Source: Druceiella hillmani (lineage: Eukaryota; Arthropoda; Insecta; Lepidoptera; Hepialidae). From it: DNA of 64,000 nucleotides. The stretch is from positions 2,890,501 to 2,954,500 of the forward strand of contig JAYKKI010000132.1 in assembly GCA_039881145.1 (NCBI GenBank), written 5' to 3'. Position numbers and translations under genes: made by a program. Every line of letters starts with the position of its first letter. Position 1 is the first letter of the stretch. This document shows positions 9,986 to 22,570 of the stretch, one piece after another. The notes under the pieces are model-generated. The model worked only from the letters and a program-made list of their open reading frames with translations. It did not search any database and was not told the DNA's origin.

Positions 9986-12900
9986 ATTGTCTTCCGTGCT
10001 TAAAAATGTATGGCCGTCCCCATCTTTGACTATAAAATACTTCATGTCATTTTATAAAAAAATATAGAGTGTAAAAAATCACAAAATCTCACCACGAATC
10101 TGAATTCAATTTGGTGAAATTTATATTTTTTCAAAAAGGCTATGATTGTATTCGTTTCATAAGTTGTATTTTTCATATTTTAAGTTATTTCGTGAGTATT
10201 TAAAAAAAAAATTGCTTTTTATTACAGTAATCAAATTAAGTAATCTGATATTTTAGTAATTCATATTCACGATAAGGGATTATATCAATAATGAGGTGTA
10301 TTTTTTTCTAATTTTTTTTGTCTCAAGGAGGTAACTCGGAGGTGAATTAAGTGAATCTGTTACCATAACATACATAATATTATCTTGCTAAATATTTTCC
10401 ATATTTATTTGGATCATATTGACTTACACAAAAACGTTAAAGATTTGTTTGATAATTTTTTAATTCAACGACCCCGAGTTAACGTGATTTATTTCATTCA
10501 CAAAATATATATCTCCTGCGATTAACTTTCTCCATATTAATTACATTTGGAATATATAGGAAAAAAACTAGCGATGTTGTTTTGCCCATTATCCTAAATG
10601 AAGCTTTCGGTAGATCATACCTGAGAATTTTACTGCTTACTTACCATTGCTCATCTTTTTACCTGCCTGTATTTGAAAGTCATCATCGTTACAGGCTTTA
10701 CTTAATTTCTTTAAGATAGTTTAATACTTTTTGGTGTACCGTAGTCAAACCACAAACTTTATTGTTTCACCATATCATTCCCTGTCTATCCGACTGTCTG
10801 TCCATCCGTCTGTACATCACAATAGTTTTATTGTAGATTATTAATTCCATAAAGTTGAAGCGTCGTTATTTTTATGTTCATATCACCTACAGGTTTAGGG
10901 AATAAAACCTTTAAAATTTTTAGGGACATTTAAACATTAAAAGAGAGGTGTTTTTGCGTTCACCCTGTCGTGTACAGTATCGTTGAATAGCTCCTTCAAA
11001 AACATTCGGTATATATATTGAACACTTTTTCGGTGCAGGGATTAATTTGCGAAATATTAAGCTCTAAAATGGCCATTTTTTTAGAGTTTAGAGTCTGCAT
11101 CCTTATCAACTAAATCGTAGTTTTTGGACATCTGAATAAGATTAAAAATAGTTACTATACATAGTATTCAAAATAGTTCTATGTAGCAAAATTAAAAGAA
11201 AAATTGTCACAGTAGGGTTACTGGTAACAGTCACGTTTACGGGTAACAGCACAATTTACGAATAACAGTCACGTACATAACATTTGAGACTCGTGGTTGG
11301 GTCTGTAAAAAGTTCATGAAAAACTCCAAACAAGTGACTAGAATCAACTGTGAAAATAGCTTTGTTTTTTTATAGTGTACAACTATTGTGTCGGTTAAAA
11401 ATGTGATGGGAATATATTCATATATTCTTGTAGAGAGATATAATATTATTTAAAGGTGTACCATATTTATACGTATGTGAAAAGTATAGTACATTTACAC
11501 TTACGTTGTATTGTAATATTAAAATTTTTAAATATTTTAATAGAAATACCATGTAACTAAAGTGTTTGCGAGTAACATACGAACCCACGAATTGCAATTC
11601 CCACTCGTACTTGAAAAGTTTTTTTCTCTATTTCTCTATTAAAGTTTTCTAGTATTTCCAGATCTTTTCCCATTATAATATTTCTTCTTCGGTCAACTAA
11701 ATTTTTCTTTGCTTATTTTTTTTTGCAATATGCGTTACGAATAAGCAATCGATGTACATTGTATTCAAATGATAAAATAAAAATTATGCATATAAATATT
11801 GAAGTCGGTAAGGGAATTTTTTAAATAGATAACCTGTTGACTTAAAATTATTTAAATATTCTATGAATATCAGCCTCATGCATTGACTAGCAACGCTTGC
11901 CCGAAGTTAATCGAAACAAATAAATAACAATCACTCACCGATTTTTTTTAATCTACGTTAGGTAACGACCAGACTAAATATTTTTTTTAAATAACAAAAT
12001 CAACAACATTATTTAGTAAATTGAAAAATTTATACATTAATATGTAAACATTGAAAATTGGCACTGGTAAATTTATGTATTAAAAGGGAATATTGACAAT
12101 TGTCCCAACTTCTTTTTGCGTCTATTATAAAAAAAGGGAATGAAACTTATATAATTCACGAGGTCTTATGTTGACGTTAAGGGAAGTAAATGGAAGAAGC
12201 ATTTTGATCACGTTCATGGTTGTATGCGCTTCGATTCTTTTACCTTATCTGCACGAGAAGGTATCACAAAAAAGTTATGTAAACAAGTACATAGCGTTGT
12301 TTTCATTTCTTTCAAATGGAGTTACCATTTATATTTATTTATTTGTGTTATTATTTTACTCTTTAATCGTTGAGTTTTTCATGTATAAGAGATTTTACAT
12401 TTTTGCTAAATCTTCACGAAGAAGAACACTAACGGACCGCATTGAAAGCCAAAGAAATAGGGAGACAAAATTTTTATTTGAAAATAAAATGTGAATATAT
12501 CGCCTAATATAACAGATTTATAGTATTAAGAAGCATAAATAATCGAACAATATCTAATGAAAATTTTAAAAAAATCATATTTTCATTTCCTTCTTTTTCT
12601 CGTGACAGAACAATTCACGCGAGATCGAATTTGTTTCATAAGTTTTCCTAACTCGAAACTGTCTCCACGCCCGAATTTACCGGGTGAACAAGACGAAAAA
12701 TTTACAAGATGAATTATCAATTTCGTAGAATTTTACGTTTTATATGTAATTTCCAAATTTACATAAATTAATTATTCAAAAAACGGGTAAATGTCATGAC
12801 TATTTATCAGGTATTGCATTTCATGTGAACTTAACATATCCATATTGATTGCTCCAATTTGAAATTTTCTCGTTGTTGTGATATAGATGTTATAATTCTG

Positions 12901-13726
12901 TAAGCATTTCCGGTTCAAATATTGTCGAATTTTTAACTTGCACACCAACCGCGTGCATATTTTAAATTTTCCCTAATAATCTTTTTTACCCTAATAATGT
13001 TTGTAAATCACAAATTATAGATACACAGGGGCATAGAGTAAATATTCGCCTTAAAAATAAATTTGTTAATTTTATATTTTTAGTTTCTATTTGACATTGT
13101 GTAAGTAGGCGTTTAGGTTTGTTGAAATGAAATTTGTATAACTCAGTACATTCTTATTAAAAAAATTATTTACAAATTTTATAAATATTTCACATATAAT
13201 TATATAAATCATCATGATTATTTATTTTAACTTTATGTTTGTTAAACAGAAAAATATAAGGTTGATTTGGATTTTAAGATCTTTACTCTTTCAAGTTTGT
13301 CTCGATTTTAATTTTACATTTCAGTTTTGACATGATTAAAAGTACATAAATATTTATTATGGGATAATTCATTTCAATTATAAGACCGCTTTCAAAATTT
13401 TTTTATGATATCTAATTTAAAGTTCTATTGACAGTAGACTCATTCAGGTAAACAAATTCAATAAATGATATGGATATATATCATATAAAAGACTGTATGG
13501 AAACATTCCTTTTTTTTGCCTAACACTTATTTTCTGAATAAATCGACTACGTATTTTTTATTTATAGATTCCCAAAGAATGAAATTAAAATATTTTGCTA
13601 AATGTAAAATTTAATCAAAGTAACAAGGAACATTTATAATATAAGGATCCAAACTGTAATTTTCCAAGAAAACAAACAAGATGACGGCAGCAATATAGAC
13701 TATATTATTTCAAATTTATATATATT

Positions 13727-13729
<3 letters not shown>
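9986..13729. other. AT-rich non-coding stretch
   Basis: Mostly featureless. A cryptic CTGT/CCAT-type simple sequence lies at about 10783-10817 and a 19-bp triple repeat at 11217-11273 is listed separately. The longest open frame of the window (12168-12494, +, 108 codons) lies here. It encodes two hydrophobic stretches and a basic tail, but AT-rich chance frames are typically hydrophobic and no receptor or transporter signature is visible, so it is not called a gene. Confidence 0.5.
11217..11273. repeat. 19-bp tandem repeat, 3 copies
   Basis: Copies at 11217-11235, 11236-11254 and 11255-11273 share a TTAC-x3-TAACAG core. Divergence between units is about 15-25%. Confidence 0.7.
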
Positions 13730-13786
<57 letters not shown>

Positions 13787-13797
13787 AATATATATTC
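13730..13797. repeat. (TA)n microsatellite
   Basis: Nearly pure TA repeat interrupted once by ACA near 13769. Confidence 0.95.
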
Positions 13798-15967
13798 AAA
13801 CTACGACACGTCAAGAGAAAAACCACTTTCCTTCCCTTCGTCGTCGGCAATTAATTCCACAGATTTCATACTACGATTGTTTAAATTACTTATTTTTATG
13901 GGCAACATAGAATAATGTCATCTTGTACTGTGATTTGTTCTATTTTGTTTTAATAATCAATTGTCCTAAAAAATTTCAATTGATTTTAAATGAAGGTAAA
14001 AAAAAGTTTAGGTCAATATGCAAATATTTATACTGACAAATGAGTTATCGTGCACTAAGATACGTCCCCTAAATATATAGGGGCGTGTTTTGACAAACTT
14101 CACCTTTTGATTATTTACTTTTTTATTTTTTTATTTTAATATTTTGATGTGTCATCTGCCTATAATATTTTAAATCTGTGTCTAATGTAAATAGGGTAGC
14201 AGTAGTAAAAATTGAAAATGATAATTCAATTATTGTTTTAAGAGATGCATTTAAATATGCATTGAATATAATTCACATGCATTTTGGAAGGCATGATTAC
14301 TGTTTTATGAATTAACAGCAATCATAACTTCCAGATTTTATTGCGAAACATTTCGGAACTGAGATTGCTACACGAAACAATGGAATTCACTTCATGTTTT
14401 TAAAGAGAAATTGTTAATTTACCGCCGTTAACAATGATTTCATTTTTCTTTGTACCATATCAGGAAATCACTTCAAATGATCAAGTTATAAAAGAGAAAT
14501 CAAAGAATTATTTCTGTAATATTCGTAGCTACAATTCAACTGGCTATAATTCCGAAGCTAATACTTCAGACACTGTTAGCAGATGTTACATATGGCCTTT
14601 CACCATATTATGCATAGTTTTATTTTATAACATTGCTCTTAATTATACATTGCGTAAATAATCAAATCAATCGTGCAATATCAATTCGGTGCATTTACAT
14701 TGAATTGGAACTAGTGATAAGCTTGGTGCGTTGTTTTATTGCAACGAAAGTTTATTGTGTAAGAACTGAGAATACGAATAGAGAAATTTGTATGTTTATT
14801 ATAGTTAATTAAAATTAAGACCTCCGATATTGTAAAGGTATGGCTCAAACTGACGTTGCCATTACTTTTAGGACATTTGATAATTAGCCACCAGTTGAAG
14901 GAAATTAGTTTCTTTTTAAAAAATCAATGGTACAATCAAAATTTTCTGTTAGATTCATCATTGGAACCAAAAAGAACATACGTTATTATTTTATAATCGA
15001 GATACTCTATAGCATGTTAATTTATTTCATACCACACGAAATAATTTCACCGGGAAATAGCCCAGAGAAAAAGTTACCATGTTGTCATAGATATATTTTC
15101 TTTCAATTAGAGACGATTTTAGCCTATTATATCCTTTGCGGAAAATTATATGTCAGTCGGTGATTAATACGTATGTACGTATTTAAGGTAAAAGATTTTA
15201 TTTCATGAGACAAAATTAATCTGCTTTAAAGACAAAAATATATTATAACTAAACTAGACGTCCAAAATTGAACTTTAATTATACTGTAAATGATATGGTT
15301 CTCCAAAAAATATGCATCACAATTATATGGATACAATGTCTAGTGTACAACATTTCAGGAAATTTTTATTTTCTTACAATGACTTGCAACCCTGATTGGT
15401 CGAGAATTTTTAAAGATATTGATCGAAATGGATCTATTAATTTCCGCCCGAAAAGGATTTTCAGTGCATTTAATTTAAAATAATACATTTTAGTGAATAT
15501 CAGCAGGATTTGGAAAAAACATTTTGAAAATATTTTAAGCGTTCGATTTTGATGTGCACGGATCTGAAGTTTATGCTCTCATAATTAAATAATTATTCCG
15601 GGATGATTATATCTGCCTCATTTAATCCGTAAGAACCATAATCATATTTGATTATGGTTACATAATTATATTTGATATCCAAATATAGTCATATTTTTAG
15701 CAAAAAGTAAGAAAAGTAATTTTCTTTCTAGAAAAATGGGTGAAGAATTATAATTTTGAATTTAATACTCCGTGTTAAATTAAATGATAATTAGCAAGGT
15801 GTAATTTCAATTATTTTGTATTTAGGGGTTTTCCCCTCAAAGAGGGCATGAACTCTATACATATATATATATAGATACATCCATTTTATTTCTCTTAATT
15901 TGTCTTCTAAATCCTGTTAATCGTCAGTGATAAATAGCTTCAATGAATTATTTTTGGACAAAATATA
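13798..15967. other. AT-rich non-coding stretch
   Basis: Small open frames (14434-14661, 14927-15163 and 15268-15483 on +) have no family resemblance. A short hairpin at 15634-15659 (11-bp perfect arms AACCATAATCA / TGATTATGGTT, 4-nt loop) is the only structure seen. A small (TA)n lies at about 15858-15873. Confidence 0.5.
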
Positions 15968-16100
15968 AATACCACGAGAATAAATTTTCAAGAACCTGGC
16001 TTAAAATATGGTGTTTTCTGGTCATGAATTAATAATCGAATACATCCTTCTGAGAAATATCAACTGAAAAAATATCCCAACGGCCGCGGTATTGTACTTG
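15968..16100. repeat. Paralogous non-coding block, member 1 (partner 51617-51917)
   Basis: The segment starting AATACCACGAGAATA and ending near GGTGTTTTCTGGTCATGAATT (16030) aligns with 51617-51690. A second anchor (ACGGCCGCGGTATT here, ACGGCAGCGGTATT there) lies at about 16079-16100 and 51897-51917. Order and orientation agree, and the partner carries about 150 bp more between anchors. No frame is preserved, so this is not a coding paralogy. Confidence 0.6.
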
Positions 16101-17717
16101 TTACTTATTACTGGTTTATTTACAATTCTCTATTATAATTCACTATTCACTGTTACGACCAAGATAACAATAATAAAATTATAGAAGAATTTAAAGAAAT
16201 TGTATACACAGATAAACATCTGGCTTATAAATAATTCTAAGTCGTGAAGGATTAACATTTAACTGGCGATATTAACAAAAGTATATAATGTTAGATTTCC
16301 GTATTAAATCTGTGGATTTTATTAAAAATTTAGGTGTAATCAAATTATTATAACACAGAGTAGTACAATGTAGATAATAAACCAAATCTAATATTTTAAT
16401 ATTAGTTAAATTATTAATCAAACCTCTCTCGATTTTTTTTATTGAAACGTATCTGGCCTGTTTAAATTTAATTCCAAAAATTAAAACTTCAAATTTTGAC
16501 AGCTGAATTAACATTAGGTATTTTGTGCTTAAATTTAAATCTGTGTCTATCTGCTTTTGATCGCTGGTAACAAAATGCAATCGAATATCCATTGTAAAAA
16601 TATAGAGGAAAATGATCTATGTTTTAAATACTCGATTTCGAATTCAACAATATTTCTATCGCAGTTCAAAAATGCAAGATCAGTATATACACACGCCAAA
16701 TACATAAACATTTATTTGAATAACTATCGTAAGAATATCGTCTCAAATACTACCCAATAAATACCAACAGTAAATTTTCATACTTTACTTATATGTCGAT
16801 AAATCAATCTGTCATCTTTAGAAGCTTTCCCTGTTGTGAGAGAATAAGACAGATACCCAGTAGCTGGATCTTGTTAACATAGTAACGTCGTTTCGTAGTA
16901 TTTTATAATATGTGGCACTCAAAAGCCTTTTCTCGCAGCCTCACCATAATTTGCGATAAGCCTGAATTACTAGGCACCTAATGCTATACACGCTTCTTTA
17001 AATTACCATCTTTTTACCAAATTTTGTTCTTCAAGAAATTAACCTGAATTACTTCTAACAATTTGAGAGCAAGTATTTCGTAATTGTAACATAATTATTG
17101 GTTTACAATTTACAAAAACATATACAGTTTCAAAGTGATTATCCCTTTCCGTCAACTTTATGAACTTATTTTACGGAAAGTATTTTGAGCGCATTTAATG
17201 TAATAATTTTGATGTTATACTCTTCTGCCCTATGTATATAAATGTTCAGTTAAACTTTATGCAGCAGTTTTATATCAACTCATCAAGTACCATAAGTACA
17301 TGAGACTCCAAATAGTCTTTGACAAATGTAATAAAGACAATATTGACTGCAAACGTCAAGTGATAAATAACGAAATAAAATATAATCGAAAATAATGCAT
17401 CCGAGACGTTATACATAAAAAAAAAAATATAGAAACTAAATAAATTTGCTTATTAACAAAATAATTTCTACAGACTATTATCAAACAATTTTTTTATAAT
17501 ATTTTCTGTTCGTGCTGTTAATATCTAAATAATGTGTAATTAACCCTAAGTAGCTAACATTACGTATGGCTGACCTATAACTACAAAGTGTTAAAATTTT
17601 TCGCTCTAATAGTTTGTAAAGAAGTGAGTAAGGAACCTAATGAGTTCTGCCTATTTTCTAACATATATTTTATGAAGTTTAATCTTTTAGATTATGCGTG
17701 CACATGCGCGCACATAC
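16101..17717. other. AT-rich non-coding stretch
   Basis: A 106-codon minus-strand frame (16272-16592) overlaps a 67-codon plus-strand frame. Both have random AT-rich composition and no motifs. Nothing else was seen. Confidence 0.5.
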
Positions 17718-17759
17718 TCACACACACACACACACACATATATATATGTGAGTGTGTGT
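17718..17759. repeat. Composite palindromic microsatellite (CA)n-(TA)n-(GT)n
   Basis: A CA run is followed by a short TA run and then a GT run, so the two ends are mutually complementary and could form a cruciform. Small open frames crossing it on both strands are products of the repeat. Confidence 0.9.
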
Positions 17760-18214
17760 CCCAAAAAAGTAGTGTCAAGCGGAAAAGAGAGGTAGAGACA
17801 CGATTGAAATGTTGATGAAATAAAAAACTGTATGAAGTAGATTCCGGGAAAAAAGCTGTGTGAACTTTTATAAAGGACTTCGAAAATTAAGGTCAATATG
17901 TTATGTTTAGAGTACCTTCTGTTATTATTAGTTTTCTGATGCCATTTTCAGAAGTAGGTAAATAAATGTTATTCTTCCATTTCGATACTAACTTATTCGA
18001 ATTAACGATAATTTTCTTGGGTGAATAGAATTAAAATTAAGTGAAGTGATTAAAAAGATATTAAATGTTATATTAAGTGCGTTGTGAAATCTTACAATAA
18101 AGGGATTTTTTAATGTCGATAGATTTTTTTTCAATAACGAATTATATTTGAACGTACATTTTTTCAAATGGTATAATAATTATATTTATTTCGTGACATT
18201 ATTAGAAAATCTAA
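17760..18214. other. AT-rich non-coding stretch
   Basis: Nothing identifiable was seen. Confidence 0.5.
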
Positions 18215-19440
18215 CAAATATTTACCTAAATACTTTATTTGGAAAGGCTTATAGTCATTGATGACATAAGCCGTGCTTCCAAATTTAGTTTGCACCTGAA
18301 TATTAAACCAATCACCATTCCAGTAGGTTAAAATCTCTAGAGAATTTAAAATGAATCATTTTTAAATAAATAAGAGCTAAATGTTTACATCACAATGCAT
18401 TACATTATTTACCAAATTATCATTTCGACATAACTGATACGATATTTTTTTTGTAGATTAAACGGTGGAGTTATTATTCGCATTTCCCAGTGGGTGGAAT
18501 GCCTTCATAATTAATTTGAAAATGGATCAGTGTCAATATTGAGTATATTATAAATTTGTCCAGCTTACTTTTGTTTATTAAAAAATAATCTCTTCCTTTG
18601 ATTTGCATGAAGACAGGCTCAACATTTGCTACTTCTTTTAACAAAGTAACTTGAACAAAATGTTACAATGTTAATAAATTTAAATTAAATTTCATAACGT
18701 TTTTTTTCCTTAGAAATATATGTTTACATATCTGAAAACTGTTAACTTGTTGACACGAATTATATTGTATATATATCAATAAAAAGTCGAGTCGGGAACT
18801 AAATAGAATGCTAATTGAAGATATATCCAAATTATCATCCTATCTGCTTTACCAATTTTGAAGAGAATCCAATATGATGAAAGAAGATAAGTTAATATTT
18901 GTTATCGAAATATAGAGGAAGCACCATTAAGATTTTAATCTTATTTATACAAAATCTTAATAACAAAACTCATTATACGACAGTACCAGTAATTAATATC
19001 CCATTTAGATTTGAAATAAGAGTTAATTAATCATATTTTTGTATGGAAAAATTCAAATCAAACTCTTTCTCGTTTAAGAATATAATTTTAAAATCAGATC
19101 TACAAATTTGGCCATATTTATCTAATAATAACAAATCTAGTAGTATTCGATTATATTTGCAGATACTTAAAATTATTGTAACGGTTTATATAACGCATCA
19201 TTAATTTTTATACAATTTCTTAATTTTTTAAAAATTAAACCGGGCTGATTATAATATTAGTTGGCTGAAAATCCTGCCATAACCGCTTTTGGTGAAACCT
19301 ACTGGTAAACACGGGAAAGGCAGACTCAAACTAATAATTAATACCCGTAGGTAGAATCAAATGATGAGAATTGGCATTTTATAGTTAAGGAGAGTTTTAC
19401 CTAGTCCAGACTCCGGAAGAAGGCTCTGGCTCATAAAGTT
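18215..19440. repeat. Paralogous non-coding block, member 1 (partner 43490-44125)
   Basis: Two anchors match the partner in the same order and orientation. AAAGGCTTATAGTCATTGAT (about 18242-18285, with the following ATAAGC) pairs with AAAGGCTTGTAATTATCGAT at about 43500-43540. GGTAAACACGGGAAAGGCA through GAATTGGCATTTTATAG (about 19302-19386) pairs with GGAAAACACGGAAAAGGCA through GAATTAGCACTTTATAG (about 44009-44084). The interval between anchors is about 1.07 kb here and about 0.5 kb in the partner. Divergence is high (roughly 25-35% by eye) and no frame is conserved. Confidence 0.6.
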
Positions 19441-21170
19441 CTGTCATGCCATTAAGTTGTAACGATAATTTTTTTTTTATAAAATAAACAGCATTATCGA
19501 TTTTTCAGATGAATGTAGGCTAAATATGAAATAAATGTAGTTATAATATTTCGGCAATTTTTTTTCTAGGCATATATTCAACTAACGAAATTTACCTAAA
19601 TCCACAATGTAAAGCGAAACCAAACTCTGCATAATACTTTATAGACATGAAGAGATACAGTACATATTTTTTTTAATTTTCACTCAAATGGGAACCTTGA
19701 TATTAATGTTTACAGGATTTTAGGCAGTTCATGCAGGTAAAATATTGGAAATCCCAAATGATATATTTAAAAACCAAATAAACCCTCTGCACAATTTAGT
19801 GTGTTTGTGGAAAATAAAAACTGTACCTAAATTTTCTAAATAAGAGAGATAACGGAAAACTATAAATAATAAAAAAGTAAGCATATATACTGTATAAAAA
19901 CAAAACGTTAGTTTTATCCCTTTGGGTGTACTCATCATGCACTTACCTCCTTATTTTTAATTGGAATATGTTGACTAAGCTGACCAAATTACCGATCCTA
20001 ACTCACTCTGTTATTCACTTATATATTGTCTATTTATTTCTGTCCTAAGTTAGGTTTTATTGAGATAAACCTTTAAAGCCATATAATATAAGCTGGGTTT
20101 ATCAATTGCCATAAAATATGTCATAAATAATAATCAAATATTGAGATAGTCGATAAATAAAATTTACTGCAAACATTTTGTTTAGTTGTAGACGTTTGGT
20201 TTAATCAATAAACATTGGGCATATCGTGGTATTAAGTGGTGTGAGGATGTTGTAACAACTTTATGAAGACAACTGCAATTAATTAAACAAAAAACATGAC
20301 AACTAATCCCTTAAGCATTTGATGTCACGCAATTTTAGCTATTAATCTACCAGTGTTTCACTATTCGCTTGCTGCGGTTGACAGAATATATTTGTTAAAT
20401 TAACTAAGAAATGAAAATTCTAACACCGCAAGGCGCTGTTTACATTTTAGTAGATTTCGATTGACTTGGAGTCGAGCGGGGCTGGACTGGTAGGCGGTAT
20501 AGATACTGTTTAATAACAAAATAATAATTCTGATTTTAAAAAATAACATATTTGATTATATTAAACGCTTAACAAGAAAAATTCTGTTATACGAGATTTG
20601 GCTTTCACTATTCCCGATTTTACTAAAATTTATACTAAGTATTATATTTTTGGCAAAAAAGTACTAACTTTGCCAACTTTATTATAAATTTTCGAGATGT
20701 TTAGTATAATAATTTCAATGCAAAAATCATCAAACCATCACTTATATCAGAAACAATTTTTTTGTTATTTCTCTTATATATTTATTTCATGAAAATCTTT
20801 TCTTATTCATTCCTTGCCAAAACCGGTGAAAGAGGTAAGTTTAAAAGTTTGGTTCCCAACAATAATGTTTGAATTTTAATGGCGAAATAAAGTGGTAAAA
20901 TGCTCATTTCCTGTTCATTATTAGTAGCAACATTCCGCGTTCACTAGTATTAGATTCTGTGCTGACATGTACTCGTGAACAGGTTGTTACTATTGCTCAC
21001 GTAATTAAAAATCGATCTCCGCAGCGATCTCCGCAACAATGACGATATCATTATAGTTTTATGAACCGGTTTTAAGTCAAAGTGAAACAATTAATATAAT
21101 TGAAATATTTTATATTATGATGATCATTTCTCAAAGTTTTCTATTTAACAGCTTAGTTACGTAATATAGA
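19441..21170. other. AT-rich non-coding stretch
   Basis: A small GC-richer patch at 20428-20505 has no frame. The rest is plain AT-rich sequence. Confidence 0.5.
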
Positions 21171-21186
21171 GTGTGTGTGTGTATGT

Positions 21187-21231
<45 letters not shown>

Positions 21232-21248
21232 CACACATACACACATGT
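21171..21248. repeat. Composite palindromic microsatellite (GT)n-(AT)n-(AC)n
   Basis: A (GT)6 run passes through ATGTATAC into a ~38-bp AT run, then ACATACACACATACACACATG. The whole 78-bp unit is an approximate palindrome, able to extrude as a cruciform. Confidence 0.93.
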
Positions 21249-21849
21249 AGATGTCAAGTAAAATTTAATATTCCGGATATTATTTCAGTGCGGCCATAAA
21301 AATACGTGAACGACAAAATTGCAAATTACATATCGTTATAACCTATTTATGTATTTTGTATAAATGCATATATATGTTGTAAATTGTATGGTTTTTTCTG
21401 CTATTATTACTGTTTTTATTTTTCATTTCGTTCCACTTATTGAACTATTTAATGCACTTCACTTATTCATTCCAGTACGTTACTTTAGCAAGCAAATTTT
21501 TAAGAAGTAGTTAAATTACTTCATCTACTCGCTTGTTAGTTTTGATTTGAATTTCTAATAGATGCAAACGAATGAAACACACAGGTTTTTTTATGAAAAT
21601 TTTAAACCAATGTGGTATTCCAGAATAACGCTAATTTTGTAAAATTTGGCATACAACACGTTTAAAAGAAGAACCCGTTTTATCTATAAATACTAACCGC
21701 GAATACACTCACGTGATTTTGATTGAAATTTATGCAGAGAAATTAAAACATGCGGCGCCATCTACAACGATTAAAAGAAATTAAACATTGAACTTTTATT
21801 TTCGCGGCTTTATAATACAAATAACAATCAACACAATACTATTCCCTCC
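21249..21849. other. AT-rich non-coding stretch with an AGATGGCGC motif
   Basis: Nothing coding was seen. A GGCGCCATCTACAACG segment at 21754-21769 carries AGATGGCGC on the minus strand (21755-21763), the same 9-mer as at 23622-23630 on the plus strand. Confidence 0.4.
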
Positions 21850-22130
21850 TGAATAAGAGTTTTAAGGGAGCGATTCTGTCGCTATTTTATATTGCGTATG
21901 TAGCGTTCCAAAAAATCAAGTCTATCCGCTACACCGTTGTGATATTGCTTAATTATATCGCTTGTGTAATTTTTTGTTCCAAATTAAAAGATTTTCAAAC
22001 GAGTGATGTTTTTCAGCAAAAACACAGTCTATAAATGTTTTCTGTTTGCGAAATATCTTGCTGTAAAAATTATGTCAATCCTTAGTTTCGTTACGACGTG
22101 AAAGATACACAAACAAAGGCACATATATTT
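21850..22130 (-). pseudogene. Coding-like fragment, copy 1 (unknown family)
   Basis: On the minus strand, codons from about 21984 down to a TAG at 21882-21884 stay open and encode a segment with QYHNGV, DFLERYI and RNIK. A second copy about 480 bp away encodes QYRSGV, DFLRRYI and KSKG, and the similarity continues past the stop in copy 1 (QNRSL against ENYSL). Paired peptides with conservative changes (K/R, N/S) and some synonymous changes suggest that both derive from a protein-coding ancestor. Upstream similarity fades by about 22130. I do not recognise the family. It may be a decayed exon of duplicated genes or a transposon fragment. Confidence 0.4.
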
Positions 22131-22329
22131 ATAATTTTACTTAGGATTATTCTATTAATAATTAATAGTTTAGATTTATTAAAATAAAAATAATCTATAA
22201 TATACACATGCTAGCAACCATGCTATTTTTTAAAAATAAATACTTATTATGTGCTTTATTACGTTGTGAAAAAAGAATATACAAACATAATTTACAATAT
22301 TATACTCTGGTTATGTACTAAAGTAGTAC
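22131..22329. other. AT-rich spacer between the two coding-like copies
   Basis: Plain AT-rich sequence. No feature was seen. Confidence 0.4.
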
Positions 22330-22570
22330 ACTTACCACTCTATATTAAGGATTAAAGTGAGTAATTCTCTTGGCCTTTGCTCTTAATGTAACGTCTTAAA
22401 AAATCACGTCAATTCGTTACACCGCTGCGATATTGCTCCCTTATCCACTTTGTTTATTTTTCAATTTTAAATAAAATTTGTTTCCACGTTAAATAATATC
22501 CTATGTTATTCCCGGCTATCGTGCTATCGTGCGTTGTTACTCTGTTGCAACCAGAAAAAAGGAGACACAT
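22330..22570 (-). pseudogene. Coding-like fragment, copy 2 (unknown family)
   Basis: The minus-strand reading from about 22450 to 22351 gives QYRSGVTN, a TGA stop, then RDFLRRYIKSKGQENYSL and a terminal TAA at 22351-22353. Copy 1 has Arg at the position of the internal TGA, consistent with an Arg-to-stop mutation (AGA/CGA to TGA). The in-frame stop marks this copy as non-functional. Upstream (22490-22560) is a GC-richer stretch with a doubled CTATCGTG that may correspond to the region near 22090 in copy 1. Family unknown. Confidence 0.4.

Noticed and set aside
10783..10817. CTGT/CCAT cryptic repeat as a microsatellite or element end
   Set aside because: Too short and irregular, with no associated coding or terminal repeat signal.
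12168..12494. 108-codon plus-strand frame with two hydrophobic stretches, considered as a chemoreceptor or membrane protein
   Set aside because: One frame of this length is expected by chance in about 64 kb of such DNA, AT-rich random frames are hydrophobic, and no receptor signature or partner exon is visible.
16272..16592. 106-codon minus-strand frame
   Set aside because: Random Ile/Lys/Leu/Asn-rich composition with no motif, overlapped by another open frame on the opposite strand.
17588..17896. Overlapping frames on both strands around 17.7 kb
   Set aside because: They are kept open by the CA/TA/GT microsatellite.
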